Assembly (NCBI GenBank): GCA_019118525.1
Contig: DWYV01000009.1
Location: 1 to 64,000, forward strand
Source: Candidatus Bariatricus faecipullorum
GTDB lineage: Bacteria > Bacillota > Clostridia > Lachnospirales > Lachnospiraceae
Direction of reading: 5' to 3'
Length of the DNA: 64,000 bases
The notes below the pieces were generated by a model, which was not told the DNA's origin, did no database searches, and was given only the letters and a program-made list of their open reading frames with translations. Shown one piece after another: positions 1 to 9,065 of this stretch. A program made the translations under genes and the position numbers. Each line of letters begins with the position of its first letter. Within the stretch, counting starts at the first letter, position 1.

Positions 1-315
1 GTTCAGAACGTCGAGAGACAGTTCGGTCCCTATCCGGCGCGGGCGCAGGATATCTGAGAGGAGCTGTCCTCAGTACGAGAGGACCGGGATGGACCGGCCG
101 CTGGTGTACCTGCTGTTCCGCCAGGAGCACGGCAGGGTAGCCAAGCCGGGAAGGGATAAACGCTGAAGGCATCTAAGCGTGAAGCCCCCCTCAAGATGAG
201 ATATCCCAGCCGCAAGGCTGTAAGACCCCTTGAAGACGACGAGGTGGATAGGACAGGGGTGGAAGTGTGGCAACACATGGAGCTGACTGTTACTAATAGG
301 TCGAGGGCATAACCT
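1..315 (+). rRNA. rrl: 23S ribosomal RNA, 3' end (partial)
   Basis: The window opens inside 23S rRNA. The sarcin-ricin loop core AGTACGAGAGGACC is seen at about 72-85, and the 3' end is typical of Firmicutes (TACTAATAGGTCGAGGGCATAACC region, about 290-314). The 5' part lies outside the window. The exact 3' end is inferred from conservation. No 5S rRNA sequence follows before the terminator. Confidence 0.97.
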
Positions 316-371
316 GGAAGGCAGGAAGGGAGAAGGATGAGTTTGTTCGTATGCGGTTTTGAAGGTACACG

Positions 372-401
372 AAAAGCCAGCTTTTTAGCTGGCTTTTTTT
401 T
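372..401 (+). terminator. rRNA operon intrinsic terminator
   Basis: A 10-bp perfect stem (AAAGCCAGCT / AGCTGGCTTT) with a short T-rich loop is followed by a run of T residues. It ends the rRNA transcript about 60 bases after the 23S 3' end. Confidence 0.93.
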
Positions 402-427
402 GCGTCATTTTACTTTTCCGGAAGGAA

Positions 428-456
428 TTTACAGACACCGGGAGAAGGGTTATACT
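428..456 (+). promoter_or_regulatory. SigA-type promoter for the peptidase pair
   Basis: TTTACA (428-433) and TATACT (451-456) are separated by 17 bases, between the rRNA terminator and the first peptidase gene. Confidence 0.7.
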
Positions 457-493
457 GGAACCAGAGACAAACTGCAGAAGGGAGGACTTAAAC

Positions 494-2170
494 TTGACAG
501 GAAATGAACTGACACAGACATACCGGGAGCTGGACCGGGACTGCGCTGCATTTGCCAGAAAACTGACCGGCGGAAAGGAGCCGCTTTTTATTCCGGACGA
601 AGCGGGAATGAAGACCATGCACAGAGAGTGGGAAAAACTGCGAAAAAGAACGGACGCTCTGGAAGAACCGGATGCGGTATTTTCCCTGGTGAAGCACCAT
701 TTTGAGGATTTTCTGGATTCCCAGGGATTTGAACTGGAAGAAGCAGGAAAACATCCGGAGAAACCCTATCTGAACAGTTTCTTTCAGATAGAAAGTATAT
801 CCCGGCTGAGCCGGAAACCGCAGGAGGAGCAGTGCAGGGAGGTCCTGCGGTGTCTGGAGGAGCCCGGACGGGAAAAGGATACCTTTCTCCGTCTGATACA
901 GAAACGCCACAGTGGGAAAGAGCAGTATGAAACGGCCAGGGCGCTGGAAGGAACCCGGAAGGACCTGGAGAAGCTGGGAGAGAGACTGGACCGGTATTTT
1001 CCGGGATTTGACGAGACCCAGAGACAGAAAGTCGCAGAAAAGCTGAAGTGGTTCTGCGGGATTCTCTCAGAAATGGCAGAGGAGCTGGTTCTGGGAAATA
1101 CGGGAAAAGAGCCGGAGCAGGAGACGGAGAATCTGAATGATACAGTCAGGATGGAAGAAGAGGAGTACAGAACACTGTTGAAAAAGCGGCTGGGAGTTTC
1201 TCTGGACGAGCTTCTGGCCTGGCACAGGGAAGAAACGGATAAGACCCGTGCGGAAGTGTTCTCTCTTGCGGCCAGTCTGGTGAAGACACGGAATCTTCCG
1301 GAAGAAGTTCCGTCTACCATGCAGGAAGTAAACGAACTTCTCTATAAATATGAAGGACCCTGTGACAGCCCGGAAGAAATGTTTGCGCGGGCAGAAGGGT
1401 ATCTGAAGCGGACCAGAGCCCTGGCCCATGAGTATGTCCGCCTGCCGGAGGACGAAAGCTGCCGCTGTGTGGAGGTGCCGGAATCCTGCAGGGATTCCTA
1501 TCCCTGGGGAGGATACGAGGGCGGAGACTTTTCAGTCAGACCTCTGGAAGGACAGATGTTTCTGAATCAGTACAACTATAAAAATGTGACAGATGGATGG
1601 ATACGGATGAATGCCATGCATGAGGCCTATCCGGGACATCACGTACAGTATGTGCGGGCAGAGCTGGACGAAACGCCGGAGACCGTGAAAATCGGGGCAA
1701 AGCTGGTTCCCCTGCTGGAAGGGACCTGCCTGCGGACGGAGCGGGCTTTCGAGTTCCTTTATGAAGAAGACCCGTTTTATCCGCTGTTTATCGCCTACCG
1801 GCGGCATCATGCGTCTGTGCGGATTACAGTGGACCTGATGCTGTTTTATTATGGGAATACAGTAGAGAAAGCAGTGAAAAAATACGAGGAAGAACTGGGG
1901 TTTGAATGGGGGACGGCCCGGAAACAGGTGCAGGCCCATCTGAACAGTCCGGGGTATTTTACCTGCTATTACTATGGTATGAAAAAAATCTGCCAGTGGG
2001 AAGAGGAATATGGATTTTCCAAAAAGGACTTTACGGAACTGCTGTTTTCAGCCGGGTATCTCAGTATTGACAGATTCGGAGAACTGGTCAGACTGACTCC
2101 GGAAGAAAGAGAGCGGTATTTCCATGAATTTTCCGGTCTGAAGGAGGAAAAAGAGCATGAAAACATTTAA
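494..2170 (+). CDS. DUF885 family metallopeptidase-like protein
   Basis: The 558-residue product carries the DUF885 signature HEAYPGHH at residues 376-383, a variant zinc-peptidase HExxGHH motif, so it is probably a cytoplasmic metal-dependent peptidase. No signal peptide is visible. The start is a TTG at 494, supported by GGGAGGA 8-14 bases upstream; no good ATG lies nearby. The 3' end overlaps the next gene, an M3 peptidase of the same length, by 14 bases, so the two are translated as a pair. The substrate is unknown; a role in cytoplasmic peptide turnover is inferred from family and context. Confidence 0.9.
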   Translation: MTGNELTQTYRELDRDCAAFARKLTGGKEPLFIPDEAGMKTMHREWEKLRKRTDALEEPDAVFSLVKHHFEDFLDSQGFELEEAGKHPEKPYLNSFFQIESISRLSRKPQEEQCREVLRCLEEPGREKDTFLRLIQKRHSGKEQYETARALEGTRKDLEKLGERLDRYFPGFDETQRQKVAEKLKWFCGILSEMAEELVLGNTGKEPEQETENLNDTVRMEEEEYRTLLKKRLGVSLDELLAWHREETDKTRAEVFSLAASLVKTRNLPEEVPSTMQEVNELLYKYEGPCDSPEEMFARAEGYLKRTRALAHEYVRLPEDESCRCVEVPESCRDSYPWGGYEGGDFSVRPLEGQMFLNQYNYKNVTDGWIRMNAMHEAYPGHHVQYVRAELDETPETVKIGAKLVPLLEGTCLRTERAFEFLYEEDPFYPLFIAYRRHHASVRITVDLMLFYYGNTVEKAVKKYEEELGFEWGTARKQVQAHLNSPGYFTCYYYGMKKICQWEEEYGFSKKDFTELLFSAGYLSIDRFGELVRLTPEERERYFHEFSGLKEEKEHENI

Positions 2171-3833
2171 AGAACTGGTTTATGAACGGCCGGACCTGGA
2201 GAAGGAAAAGGGCCGTCTGGAAGCATACAGAAAGAAAATCGGACAGGCAGAAACCTGGACGGAGCTGAGAAACGCCATTCTGGAGCAGGAGAAGGCCTCC
2301 CGGCATGTGCGGACAATGTACAGCCTGGCCTGCATTCGAAACAGCATGGATACCACCGACCGTTTCTATGATGAAGAGGTGGCGGTTCTGAACCGGCAGC
2401 AGAAAGAGCTGGAACTTTACAGAAAAGAAGCGGGAAAGGCCCTTCTGGATTCCCCGTTTCTGGAGGAGGTAGAGAAGGAGTTTGGCCCGCTTTATGTGAA
2501 AAATCTGGGATCCGCCCAGCGCCTTTCCAGCCCGGAAGCGGTGGAGGATACGGTGCGGGAGGCGGAACTGATTCAGGAATACAACCGGGTTATTTCCGCC
2601 TGCCATACGGAGTTTGAAGGAGAAGACTGCAACTTTTCCGGTCTGATGAAGCATATGCAGAGTACCAGCCGCCCGACAAGGCAGAAGGCGTTCCGGGCCT
2701 GGGCAGGTCTGTATGAAAGTGTTTCCGGAAAGCTGGATGAAATCTACGACAGGATGGTAGAGGTCCGGAAGCGGCAGGCAGAAAAACTGGGCTTTGACAG
2801 TTATATTTCCCTGGTTTACGCCCGGATGGAGAGATACGACTATACCCCGGAGGATGTGAAACAGTTCCGGAATCAGGTAAAAAAGTATCTGGTTCCCCTT
2901 TGTGAACGCCTGTTTCAGGAGCAGACCGCCCGCCTTGGACTGGAAAAACTGTCCTGGTATGACGAGGGACTGACCAGTCTGGAGGGAAATGCGGTTCCCC
3001 GGGGGAACCGGGAGCAGATGGTGGCCCGGGCAGGGGAAATGTACCGGGAACTGTCACCGGAAACCGGGGAATTTTTCGACTTTATGACAGAGCATGAACT
3101 GTTTGACCTGGACGGACGGGTAGGAAAACAGCCGGGCGGATACTGCGATTTTCTTCAGGAGGAGAATGCACCCTTTATTTTCGCAAATTTCAATGGAACC
3201 AGCGGGGACGTGGATGTGCTGACCCATGAGGCGGGACATGCCTTTGAGGCTTACACGGCAGGGCGGATATATCCCCTTGCTTCCATGGTATGGTCCACCA
3301 GCGAGATAGACGAGATTCATTCCATGTCCATGGAATTTTTCACGTACCCGTGGATGGAGAAGTTTTTCGGGGAAAAGGCAGACCAGTACCGGAAGAGTCA
3401 TCTGGCCCAGACGCTGGAAGCGGTTCCCTACATGGTGGCTGTGGACGAATTTCAGCACCGGGTTTTTGAAGAAAACCTGGATGCCCGGGGAAGGAGAAAA
3501 GCCTGGAAAGAACTGGAACAGACCTATCTTCCCTGGCGGGATTATGACGGAAACGAATTCCTGGGAAACGGAGGATTCTGGATGCAGAAACTTCATATTT
3601 TTGTCAATCCCTTTTATTATGTGGACTATGCCCTGGCCCAGACAGGGGCCTTTGAGTTCTACCGGAAGATGGGAGAGAACCGGGAGAAGGCCTGGGCGGA
3701 CTATGTAAAGCTCTGTCGTCTGGGAGGAAGCCACGGATACTTTGAGACGCTGTCCCTGGCCGGCCTTTCCAGCCCCTTCCTGGAGAGCACGGTGAAAGAA
3801 ACGGCAGAATTCCTGGAGAAAAAGCTGTTCTGA
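2157..3833 (+). CDS. M3 family oligoendopeptidase (PepF-like)
   Basis: This 558-residue thimet-type zinc endopeptidase has the M3 active-site motif HEAGH at residues 357-361, with the third zinc ligand expected in the downstream segment around SEIDEIHSMSMEFF. M3 oligoendopeptidases cleave short peptides in the cytoplasm. The ATG lies inside the 3' end of the DUF885 gene, with AAGGAGGAAAA just upstream, so the pair is probably co-transcribed and coupled. Length is usual for the family (550-600). No signal peptide is seen. Confidence 0.95.
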   Translation: MKTFKELVYERPDLEKEKGRLEAYRKKIGQAETWTELRNAILEQEKASRHVRTMYSLACIRNSMDTTDRFYDEEVAVLNRQQKELELYRKEAGKALLDSPFLEEVEKEFGPLYVKNLGSAQRLSSPEAVEDTVREAELIQEYNRVISACHTEFEGEDCNFSGLMKHMQSTSRPTRQKAFRAWAGLYESVSGKLDEIYDRMVEVRKRQAEKLGFDSYISLVYARMERYDYTPEDVKQFRNQVKKYLVPLCERLFQEQTARLGLEKLSWYDEGLTSLEGNAVPRGNREQMVARAGEMYRELSPETGEFFDFMTEHELFDLDGRVGKQPGGYCDFLQEENAPFIFANFNGTSGDVDVLTHEAGHAFEAYTAGRIYPLASMVWSTSEIDEIHSMSMEFFTYPWMEKFFGEKADQYRKSHLAQTLEAVPYMVAVDEFQHRVFEENLDARGRRKAWKELEQTYLPWRDYDGNEFLGNGGFWMQKLHIFVNPFYYVDYALAQTGAFEFYRKMGENREKAWADYVKLCRLGGSHGYFETLSLAGLSSPFLESTVKETAEFLEKKLF

Positions 3834-3884
3834 GCGGCGGAACAGAACCGGGGGCAGTTCCTCTTATGCAAAAGCCTGCCGACA

Positions 3885-3913
3885 TTGACGAACAGAGAAA
3901 AGCCCGATATAAT
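3885..3913 (+). promoter_or_regulatory. SigA-type promoter for the HAD phosphatase
   Basis: TTGACG (3885-3890), a 17-base spacer and a perfect TATAAT (3908-3913) lie 47 bases before the ATG of the HAD gene. This argues that translation does not begin at the TTG at 3885, which is the -35 element itself. Confidence 0.8.
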
Positions 3914-3959
3914 AAATCACGAGTATTTCTGTCCGAAACTAACAGCAGGAGGATACAGC

Positions 3960-4748
3960 ATGGGAAAAGCACTGTTTTTTGACATAGATGGAACAGTTTT
4001 AAGCGAGATAACGAAGGAGGTGCCGGAAAGTGCAGTCCGGGCCCTGCATCTTGCCCGGGAAAAGGGGCACCTTCTTTTTATCAACACCGGAAGGACGAGG
4101 TGCAGTGTCCCCCGGGATATCCGGCGCCTGCCTTTTGACGGGCTTTTGTGCGGATGCGGCATCTGTCTGGAATACCGGGAGGAGATTTTTTTTGAATATC
4201 ATCTGACGGACGTCCGGCGCAGGGAGATTGTCCGGCAGGCGGATAAATGCCTGGTGGATGTTATCTATGAAGGCATGGAAGATGTGTTTTTTTCCGCCCG
4301 GGTGTCCCGGTTTGACGGCCTGGAAAACACCAGGAGATACATGGCGGGCCGGGGACTGGGGCTGGAACGCTATATCGAGCAGGGCGACTGCGCGTTTGAC
4401 AAGATGTTCGTGTATACCGATGCACACAGCAGACGGGAGGACTACCTCTCATCCCTGGAAGCGGACATGGAAATCATCGACCGGGGAGGCGGCACTTATG
4501 AATGCGCTCCGAAGGGATTTTCCAAGGCCACGGCGATAGCCATGATGCTGGACCGGCTGGGTATGGAAAAGGACCAGGCTTTTGTATTCGGGGACAGCAG
4601 CAACGACCTTGCCATGTTCCAGTATGCGGACCATGCTGTGGCCATGGGGAAGCACGATGCCGTACTGGAGCCTTTTGCGGAATATGTGACGGACACCGTG
4701 GAGGAGGACGGCCTCTGGAAGGCCCTGGAGCATTACGGGCTGATTTAG
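3960..4748 (+). CDS. Cof-type HAD family hydrolase
   Basis: The 262-residue product has HAD motif I DIDGT near residues 8-12 (Asp8 nucleophile, Asp10 acid/base), motif II around INTGR, a C2B-type cap in the middle and motif IV GDSSNDLAMF near the C-terminus. Cof-type members dephosphorylate sugar phosphates or flavin/pyridoxal phosphates; the substrate cannot be read from sequence. The ATG at 3960 has AGGAGG 7-8 bases upstream and follows a perfect promoter; an upstream in-frame TTG is rejected because it is the -35 box. Confidence 0.92.
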   Translation: MGKALFFDIDGTVLSEITKEVPESAVRALHLAREKGHLLFINTGRTRCSVPRDIRRLPFDGLLCGCGICLEYREEIFFEYHLTDVRRREIVRQADKCLVDVIYEGMEDVFFSARVSRFDGLENTRRYMAGRGLGLERYIEQGDCAFDKMFVYTDAHSRREDYLSSLEADMEIIDRGGGTYECAPKGFSKATAIAMMLDRLGMEKDQAFVFGDSSNDLAMFQYADHAVAMGKHDAVLEPFAEYVTDTVEEDGLWKALEHYGLI

Positions 4749-4790
4749 GGCAAAAAAGAGCAGAAGAACAGGCAGACCGGGAGGAAGAGC

Positions 4791-5981
4791 ATGAATCAGG
4801 ACTGGGAAAAATGGGGAAAAAATATTCAGGATATTGTGCAGGGAGCTGTGGAATCCGGAAACTTTGACAGACTGAACCAGACGGTGAGCAGTACGGTAAA
4901 TGAAGCGGCGGACGGGATTCGTCAGGGAGTCATAAAAGGGGCGGAAACGGTACGGGAGCGAACGGCGTCCATGTGGCAGGAGTCCCGGCCGGGAAGTACG
5001 TCCGTACGCAGAAAGGAAGAACTGTTTCAGAAGAAGACGGGACAGAAGGCGCTGGGCGTTCTGATGACCGTGGCCGGAGGAATTCTTGCGGTTCCCTCGG
5101 TGCTGATGGGGATTGCGGTCCTGCTGGTGTGGGCACTAAGCGGCGGCCTGAATCTGGTTCTTCAGATTGCGGCCGGTTTTGCACTGCCTCTGGCGCTGGC
5201 CGGGATTGTGCTGATTCGCTCCGGAACAGGGATCTCCGGGATGGTGAAGCGGTTTACCCGCTACATTGAGATACTGAACGGAAGGTACTACTGCAATATT
5301 TCGGAGCTGGCCCAGTACTCCGGACTCAGCGCCCGGAAAGTCCGCAGGGACCTGCGGAAGATGATTGCAAAAGGGTGGTTCCGGGAAGGGCACCTGGACA
5401 GCCAGGAGACCTGCCTGATGGTGACCAGTGAGGCCTGGCAGGAATATCTGGCCCTTCAGCGTCAGCGGGAGGAGATGAAGCAGGCGGAGCAGGAACAGCG
5501 GCTTCGGGCAGGGGCCGAAGAGGAAAAGCAAAAGAATATGACCGAAGCGGAAAAAGTGATTCAGAAAGGCCGGGAATATCTGGCTCAGATACGGGCCTGC
5601 AACGACGCCATTCCCGGCGAGGAGATTTCCCGCAAAATTTCCCGGATAGAGGAGCTGACGGAGCGGATTTTCCGGAGAGTGGAAGAGGAGCCTTCCACAG
5701 TAGGGGATATCCGCAGGCTGATGGAATACTACCTCCCTACCACGGTAAAGCTGCTGGAGGCCTATGAGTCCCTGGAAGGACAGCCGGTAGAAGGAGAGAA
5801 TATCCGGCAGTCAAAGCAGGAGATTGAAAAGACACTGGATACCCTGAACGGAGCGTTTGAGAAACTGCTGGACAGTCTGTTCCAGGATGTGGCCTGGGAT
5901 GTGTCCTCAGATATATCGGTACTGGAGGCAATGCTGGCCCAGGAAGGGCTGACAGAAGAGGATTTTAAGAAGAGAGGATAA
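4791..5981 (+). CDS. xpaC: XpaC family 5-bromo-4-chloroindolyl phosphate hydrolysis protein
   Basis: The 396-residue membrane protein has two hydrophobic segments (about residues 87-112 and 120-143). They are followed by a winged-helix-like stretch (about 160-200, ELAQYSGLSARKVRRDLRK), a Gln/Glu-rich coiled coil (about 215-260) and the conserved C-terminal halogen-hydrolase-family helix pair ending VAWDVSSDISVLEAML. The name comes from an old Bacillus phenotype; the biochemical activity is not established. The next gene, 5 bases on, is telA, the same pairing as xpaC-yaaN in Bacillus. The ATG at 4791 has GGGAGGAAGAGC upstream. Confidence 0.85.
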   Translation: MNQDWEKWGKNIQDIVQGAVESGNFDRLNQTVSSTVNEAADGIRQGVIKGAETVRERTASMWQESRPGSTSVRRKEELFQKKTGQKALGVLMTVAGGILAVPSVLMGIAVLLVWALSGGLNLVLQIAAGFALPLALAGIVLIRSGTGISGMVKRFTRYIEILNGRYYCNISELAQYSGLSARKVRRDLRKMIAKGWFREGHLDSQETCLMVTSEAWQEYLALQRQREEMKQAEQEQRLRAGAEEEKQKNMTEAEKVIQKGREYLAQIRACNDAIPGEEISRKISRIEELTERIFRRVEEEPSTVGDIRRLMEYYLPTTVKLLEAYESLEGQPVEGENIRQSKQEIEKTLDTLNGAFEKLLDSLFQDVAWDVSSDISVLEAMLAQEGLTEEDFKKRG

Positions 5982-5986
5982 GCGCG

Positions 5987-7096
5987 ATGGGAGAAGAGTT
6001 AAAAATGATGCCGGAAATGGCAGGCATGGCAGAGAATACCACAGAGATGAACCCGTATGACAGAGCGGAAAAGGAGCCGGACCTGACGCCGGAAGAATGG
6101 AAACAGGTGGAGCAGTTCTCCTCCCAGATTAACCTGTATGATTCCGGGGCTGTGCTCCAGTATGGAAGCGGAACCCAGAAAAAAATGGCGGATTTTTCCG
6201 AGAAAGCGCTGGAAAACGTGCGAACAAAAGACCTGGGAGAAGTGGGAGAGCTGCTGTCCGGCGTAGTGACAGAGCTGAAAAATTTTGACGAAGAAGAGGA
6301 CAAGGGATTTTTCGGCTTTTTTAAAAAGACCACAAATAAGCTGGAAGCCATGAAAGCCAAATACAGTAAAGCGGAGGAAAACGTAAACAAAATCTGCAAA
6401 ACTCTGGAAGGCTATCAGGTACAGCTGATGAAAGACTCTGCCCTTCTGGACAAAATGTATGCCCAGAACCTGGAATACTTTAAAGAACTGACCATGTATA
6501 TCGCTGCAGGAAAGAAAAAACTGTCGGAAGTCCGGGAAAAAGAATTTCCCCAGTTGAGCGAAAAGGCCCGTCTGAGCGGACGCGCCGAGGACGTCCAGGC
6601 GGCAAAAGACCTGGATTCCCTGTGTCAGCGGTTTGAAAAGAAAATCCATGACCTGGAGCTGACCCGGATGATTTCGATTCAGACGGCTCCCCAGATTCGT
6701 CTGGTGCAGAACAATGATACGCAGATGATTGAAAAGATTCAGTCCACCATTGTCAATACAGTGCCCCTCTGGAAGAGTCAGATGGTACTGGCTCTCGGGG
6801 TGGAGCATTCCGCCCAGGCCGCCCGCGTCCAGCGGGAGGTCAGCGATATGACCAATGAGCTGCTGCGGAAAAATGCAGAAAAGCTGAAGATGGCCACGGC
6901 AGAGACTGCCCGGGAATCCGAGCGGGGAATTGTGGACATGGAAACACTGAAAGCGACCAACGAATCCCTCATCGCCACCCTGGATGAGGTCATGCAGATA
7001 CAGAGAGAGGGCCGGGAAAAACGGCAGGCCGCGGAGCAGGAAATGCATCGGCTGGAAAACGATTTGAAAACAAAGCTTCTGGAACTGCAGGGCTAG
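5987..7096 (+). CDS. telA: TelA/YaaN family toxic anion resistance protein
   Basis: This 369-residue, largely alpha-helical soluble protein belongs to the TelA family. The family is linked to tellurite and cell-envelope stress resistance and is co-transcribed with XpaC. The conserved core VRLSGRAEDV-like segment (around residue 195-205), the TAPQIRLVQNNDTQMIEKIQ region and the C-terminal helix ATNESLIATLDEVMQIQREG are visible. The start ATG at 5987 follows the xpaC stop directly. The pair ends at a bidirectional terminator. Mechanism is unknown; by analogy it may act on envelope or metal stress. Confidence 0.88.
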   Translation: MGEELKMMPEMAGMAENTTEMNPYDRAEKEPDLTPEEWKQVEQFSSQINLYDSGAVLQYGSGTQKKMADFSEKALENVRTKDLGEVGELLSGVVTELKNFDEEEDKGFFGFFKKTTNKLEAMKAKYSKAEENVNKICKTLEGYQVQLMKDSALLDKMYAQNLEYFKELTMYIAAGKKKLSEVREKEFPQLSEKARLSGRAEDVQAAKDLDSLCQRFEKKIHDLELTRMISIQTAPQIRLVQNNDTQMIEKIQSTIVNTVPLWKSQMVLALGVEHSAQAARVQREVSDMTNELLRKNAEKLKMATAETARESERGIVDMETLKATNESLIATLDEVMQIQREGREKRQAAEQEMHRLENDLKTKLLELQG

Positions 7097-7098
7097 AA

Positions 7099-7139
7099 AA
7101 AAGTCCCGGACCGGGGAAAATTCCGGATCCGGGACTTTT
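7099..7139. terminator. Bidirectional terminator between telA and ybaK
   Basis: A 12-bp perfect stem AAAAGTCCCGGA / TCCGGGACTTTT has an A-run on one side and a T-run on the other. It can end both convergent transcripts. Confidence 0.9.
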
Positions 7140-7150
7140 ATCGTCCCACT

Positions 7151-7624
7151 TTATTCTTTGCACACATCAATCCATCCGCAGGAATGCGAATACCGTTCCA
7201 GCTCTTCGGGAGTCAGGCGCACGGCACTGTTGCCGCTTCCGGCAGCCGGATAGACGGTGTCAAACCGTTTCAGGGATTCATCCAGATAGACAGTGACGCC
7301 GGGGGCAGTGGCAAAGGGACAGACGCCGCCGGGCTGATGGCCGGTGTGTTCTTCTACCAGGTCCCTGGGAATCATCCGGGCTTTCTGATGAAAGAAAGCC
7401 TTGAATTTCTTATTATCGATTTTCCGGTCCCCTGCAGTAACAATCAGCAGCGTTTCCTCGCCCAGCAGGAACGACAGTGTCTTGGCAATCCTGGCCTCCT
7501 CACAGCCTGCCGCCTGCGCGGCTTCCTCCACAGTGGCGCTGGACTGCGCAAATTCCAGGACCCGTTCCCCCAGGCCCTCTTTTTCAAAATAGTGTTTTAC
7601 CTTTTCAAAAGACATGGTTTTCAT
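7151..7624 (-). CDS. ybaK: YbaK/EbsC family aminoacyl-tRNA deacylase
   Basis: The 157-residue YbaK-domain protein has the family landmarks IAKTLSF, a catalytic Lys region DRKIDNKKFK, and GHQPGGVCPF. Such proteins hydrolyse mischarged Cys-tRNA(Pro) or Ala-tRNA(Pro), or edit in trans. It is monocistronic, convergent with telA and separated from it by a shared terminator. The start at MKTMSFEKV is preceded on the minus strand by GGGAGGAT. Confidence 0.92.
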   Translation of the reverse strand: MKTMSFEKVKHYFEKEGLGERVLEFAQSSATVEEAAQAAGCEEARIAKTLSFLLGEETLLIVTAGDRKIDNKKFKAFFHQKARMIPRDLVEEHTGHQPGGVCPFATAPGVTVYLDESLKRFDTVYPAAGSGNSAVRLTPEELERYSHSCGWIDVCKE

Positions 7625-7679
7625 CCTCCCGGATTTATTATACGGTGTCCGGTTCCGGGAGTCAATGGAAGGAAGCGGA

Positions 7680-8492
7680 TTAGAGGTCCGTCAGAGAACC
7701 GAACGTATATCCCATCTCCTCCCATCTGGTCAGCAGTTCATCCAGAATCTGCGCGTTGGTGGAAGAGGTGCTGTGCAGAAGAACGATGGCCCCGGGATGA
7801 ATCCGCCCAAGCAGTTTGTCAAAGGCTTCCTCCTTCGAGGGCTGATTATCCTCATACCAGTCTACGTAGGCCAGGCTCCAGAAGAAGGTCTGATATCCCA
7901 GTTCCTGGGCCATTTTCAAATTTTCTTCGCTGTAGATTCCCTGGGGAGGCCGGTAGAATTTCGGCATCTCCTCTCCGGTGATTTCCCGGTAGCCCTCCTC
8001 CAGGGAAAGCAGTTCTTCGGAAAAAGTCTCCAGGGTAGATATTTCGGACATGTTTTTATGATTCCAGGTGTGGTTGCCCACGGTATGCCCTTCTTCCTTC
8101 ATCTGAAGAATCAGTTCCGGACAGCTTTCCAGAAAAGCACCGGTCACAAAAAAGGTTGCGGATACCTGGTGTTTTTTCAGGGCTTCCAGAATGGGAGCGG
8201 TATTTCCGTTTTCATAGCCCGCGTCAAAGGTCAGGTAAATAACCGGGTCGTCTGTCTCCACGGCATACCAGGCATCGTAACGGGCCAGCTCTTCGGCAGT
8301 GGCATTTCCGATGGGCGTCTCTCCCTCCTGCTGAAAGCTGAGACCCCAGTCTGCACTGGCGGCGGCTGTGCCGGAGGCCTTCTGCAGGGACCAGCGCTGC
8401 TGCAGCATGGCGGCCGTGGTTCCCAGGGCATAGGAGACTGCAAGAAGAAAAAAAGTAAGAAGAATTTTGCGGAATCCCGGGTACTGTTTCAT
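7680..8492 (-). CDS. pdaA: Polysaccharide deacetylase, PdaA-type (delta-lactam-biosynthetic)
   Basis: The 270-residue membrane-anchored or secreted NodB-fold deacetylase has an N-terminal hydrophobic helix (about residues 9-28), motif 1 TFDAGYENG, motif 2 with zinc histidines HTVGNHTWNHKN, motif 3 RPPQGIYS and a C-terminal motif around GAIVLLHS. TFDAGYENG is the PdaA form, which in Bacillus deacetylates MurNAc during spore-cortex muramic-delta-lactam synthesis, so the organism may sporulate. The start at 8492 is chosen because CTTTCAGGAGGC lies just upstream; a longer reading from 8561 has no ribosome site. Confidence 0.88.
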   Translation of the reverse strand: MKQYPGFRKILLTFFLLAVSYALGTTAAMLQQRWSLQKASGTAAASADWGLSFQQEGETPIGNATAEELARYDAWYAVETDDPVIYLTFDAGYENGNTAPILEALKKHQVSATFFVTGAFLESCPELILQMKEEGHTVGNHTWNHKNMSEISTLETFSEELLSLEEGYREITGEEMPKFYRPPQGIYSEENLKMAQELGYQTFFWSLAYVDWYEDNQPSKEEAFDKLLGRIHPGAIVLLHSTSSTNAQILDELLTRWEEMGYTFGSLTDL

Positions 8493-8564
8493 GACGCCTC
8501 CTGAAAGGGCAGCTTTGTTAAAATATACGGGAAAGAGAAAAAAATATGAGTCCGGGAACATTTT

Positions 8565-8593
8565 TTGACCTTTTTAAAAAAAAGAGCTATAAT
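8565..8593 (+). promoter_or_regulatory. SigA-type promoter for the DUF6465 gene
   Basis: TTGACC (8565-8570), a 17-base spacer and TATAAT (8588-8593). Confidence 0.8.
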
Positions 8594-8691
8594 ATCGTAG
8601 TGTATGAAGGAGCAGCCGGATGGACATGCCGGGCGGCCCGCATACGTCCTGCCGTGGAGCAGGAAAAATCAGTTTCAGGAGGTAGCAGATT

Positions 8692-9009
8692 ATGGCAAGA
8701 AGAAATCATACAAAACAGGCACAGAAAACCCTTGGCACGACGAAAGACACCACCAAGGCCATTGAGACCCGTGCAGGCGTCCTGCAGGGCGGGCCGGAGA
8801 CAAAACCGGAGATGGAAATGTATCTGCAGTTTGCAGGAAATGAATGCAGTACCAGAGACATTGCAGAAAAAGTACGGGATATCTGGACAAAGGAAATGGG
8901 AAGAAAGGCGGACACCATGAAGAAGGTCAGCATTTATCTTAAACCCGAGGAAAATGCTGCCTACTATGTGATTAACGGAGAAACCGCCGGAAAAGTTCCG
9001 CTGGTATAG
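8692..9009 (+). CDS. DUF6465 family protein
   Basis: The 105-residue soluble protein has a basic N-terminal arm (MARRNHTKQAQK). Its C-terminal domain matches the DUF6465 pattern YLQFAGNE...VRDIWTKEMG...KKVSIYLKPEENAAYYVINGE. The family is small, common in Clostridia and without known function. AGGAGG lies 9 bases upstream of the ATG, and a good promoter sits about 100 bases upstream. It lies directly before the trp T-box leader but has its own promoter, and the trp promoter starts after its stop. Confidence 0.85.
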   Translation: MARRNHTKQAQKTLGTTKDTTKAIETRAGVLQGGPETKPEMEMYLQFAGNECSTRDIAEKVRDIWTKEMGRKADTMKKVSIYLKPEENAAYYVINGETAGKVPLV

Positions 9010-9030
9010 AACGGAAATTTGAAAAAAAGG

Positions 9031-9059
9031 TTGACAAATTTTTTCTACGGCCATATACT
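9031..9059 (+). promoter_or_regulatory. trp operon promoter
   Basis: TTGACA (9031-9036), exactly 17 bases, then TATACT (9054-9059). Transcription would begin about 9066 and run into the T-box. Confidence 0.88.
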
Positions 9060-9065
9060 GTATTA

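Noticed and set aside
1-300. Short open frames in the first 300 bases
   Set aside because: They lie within 23S rRNA.
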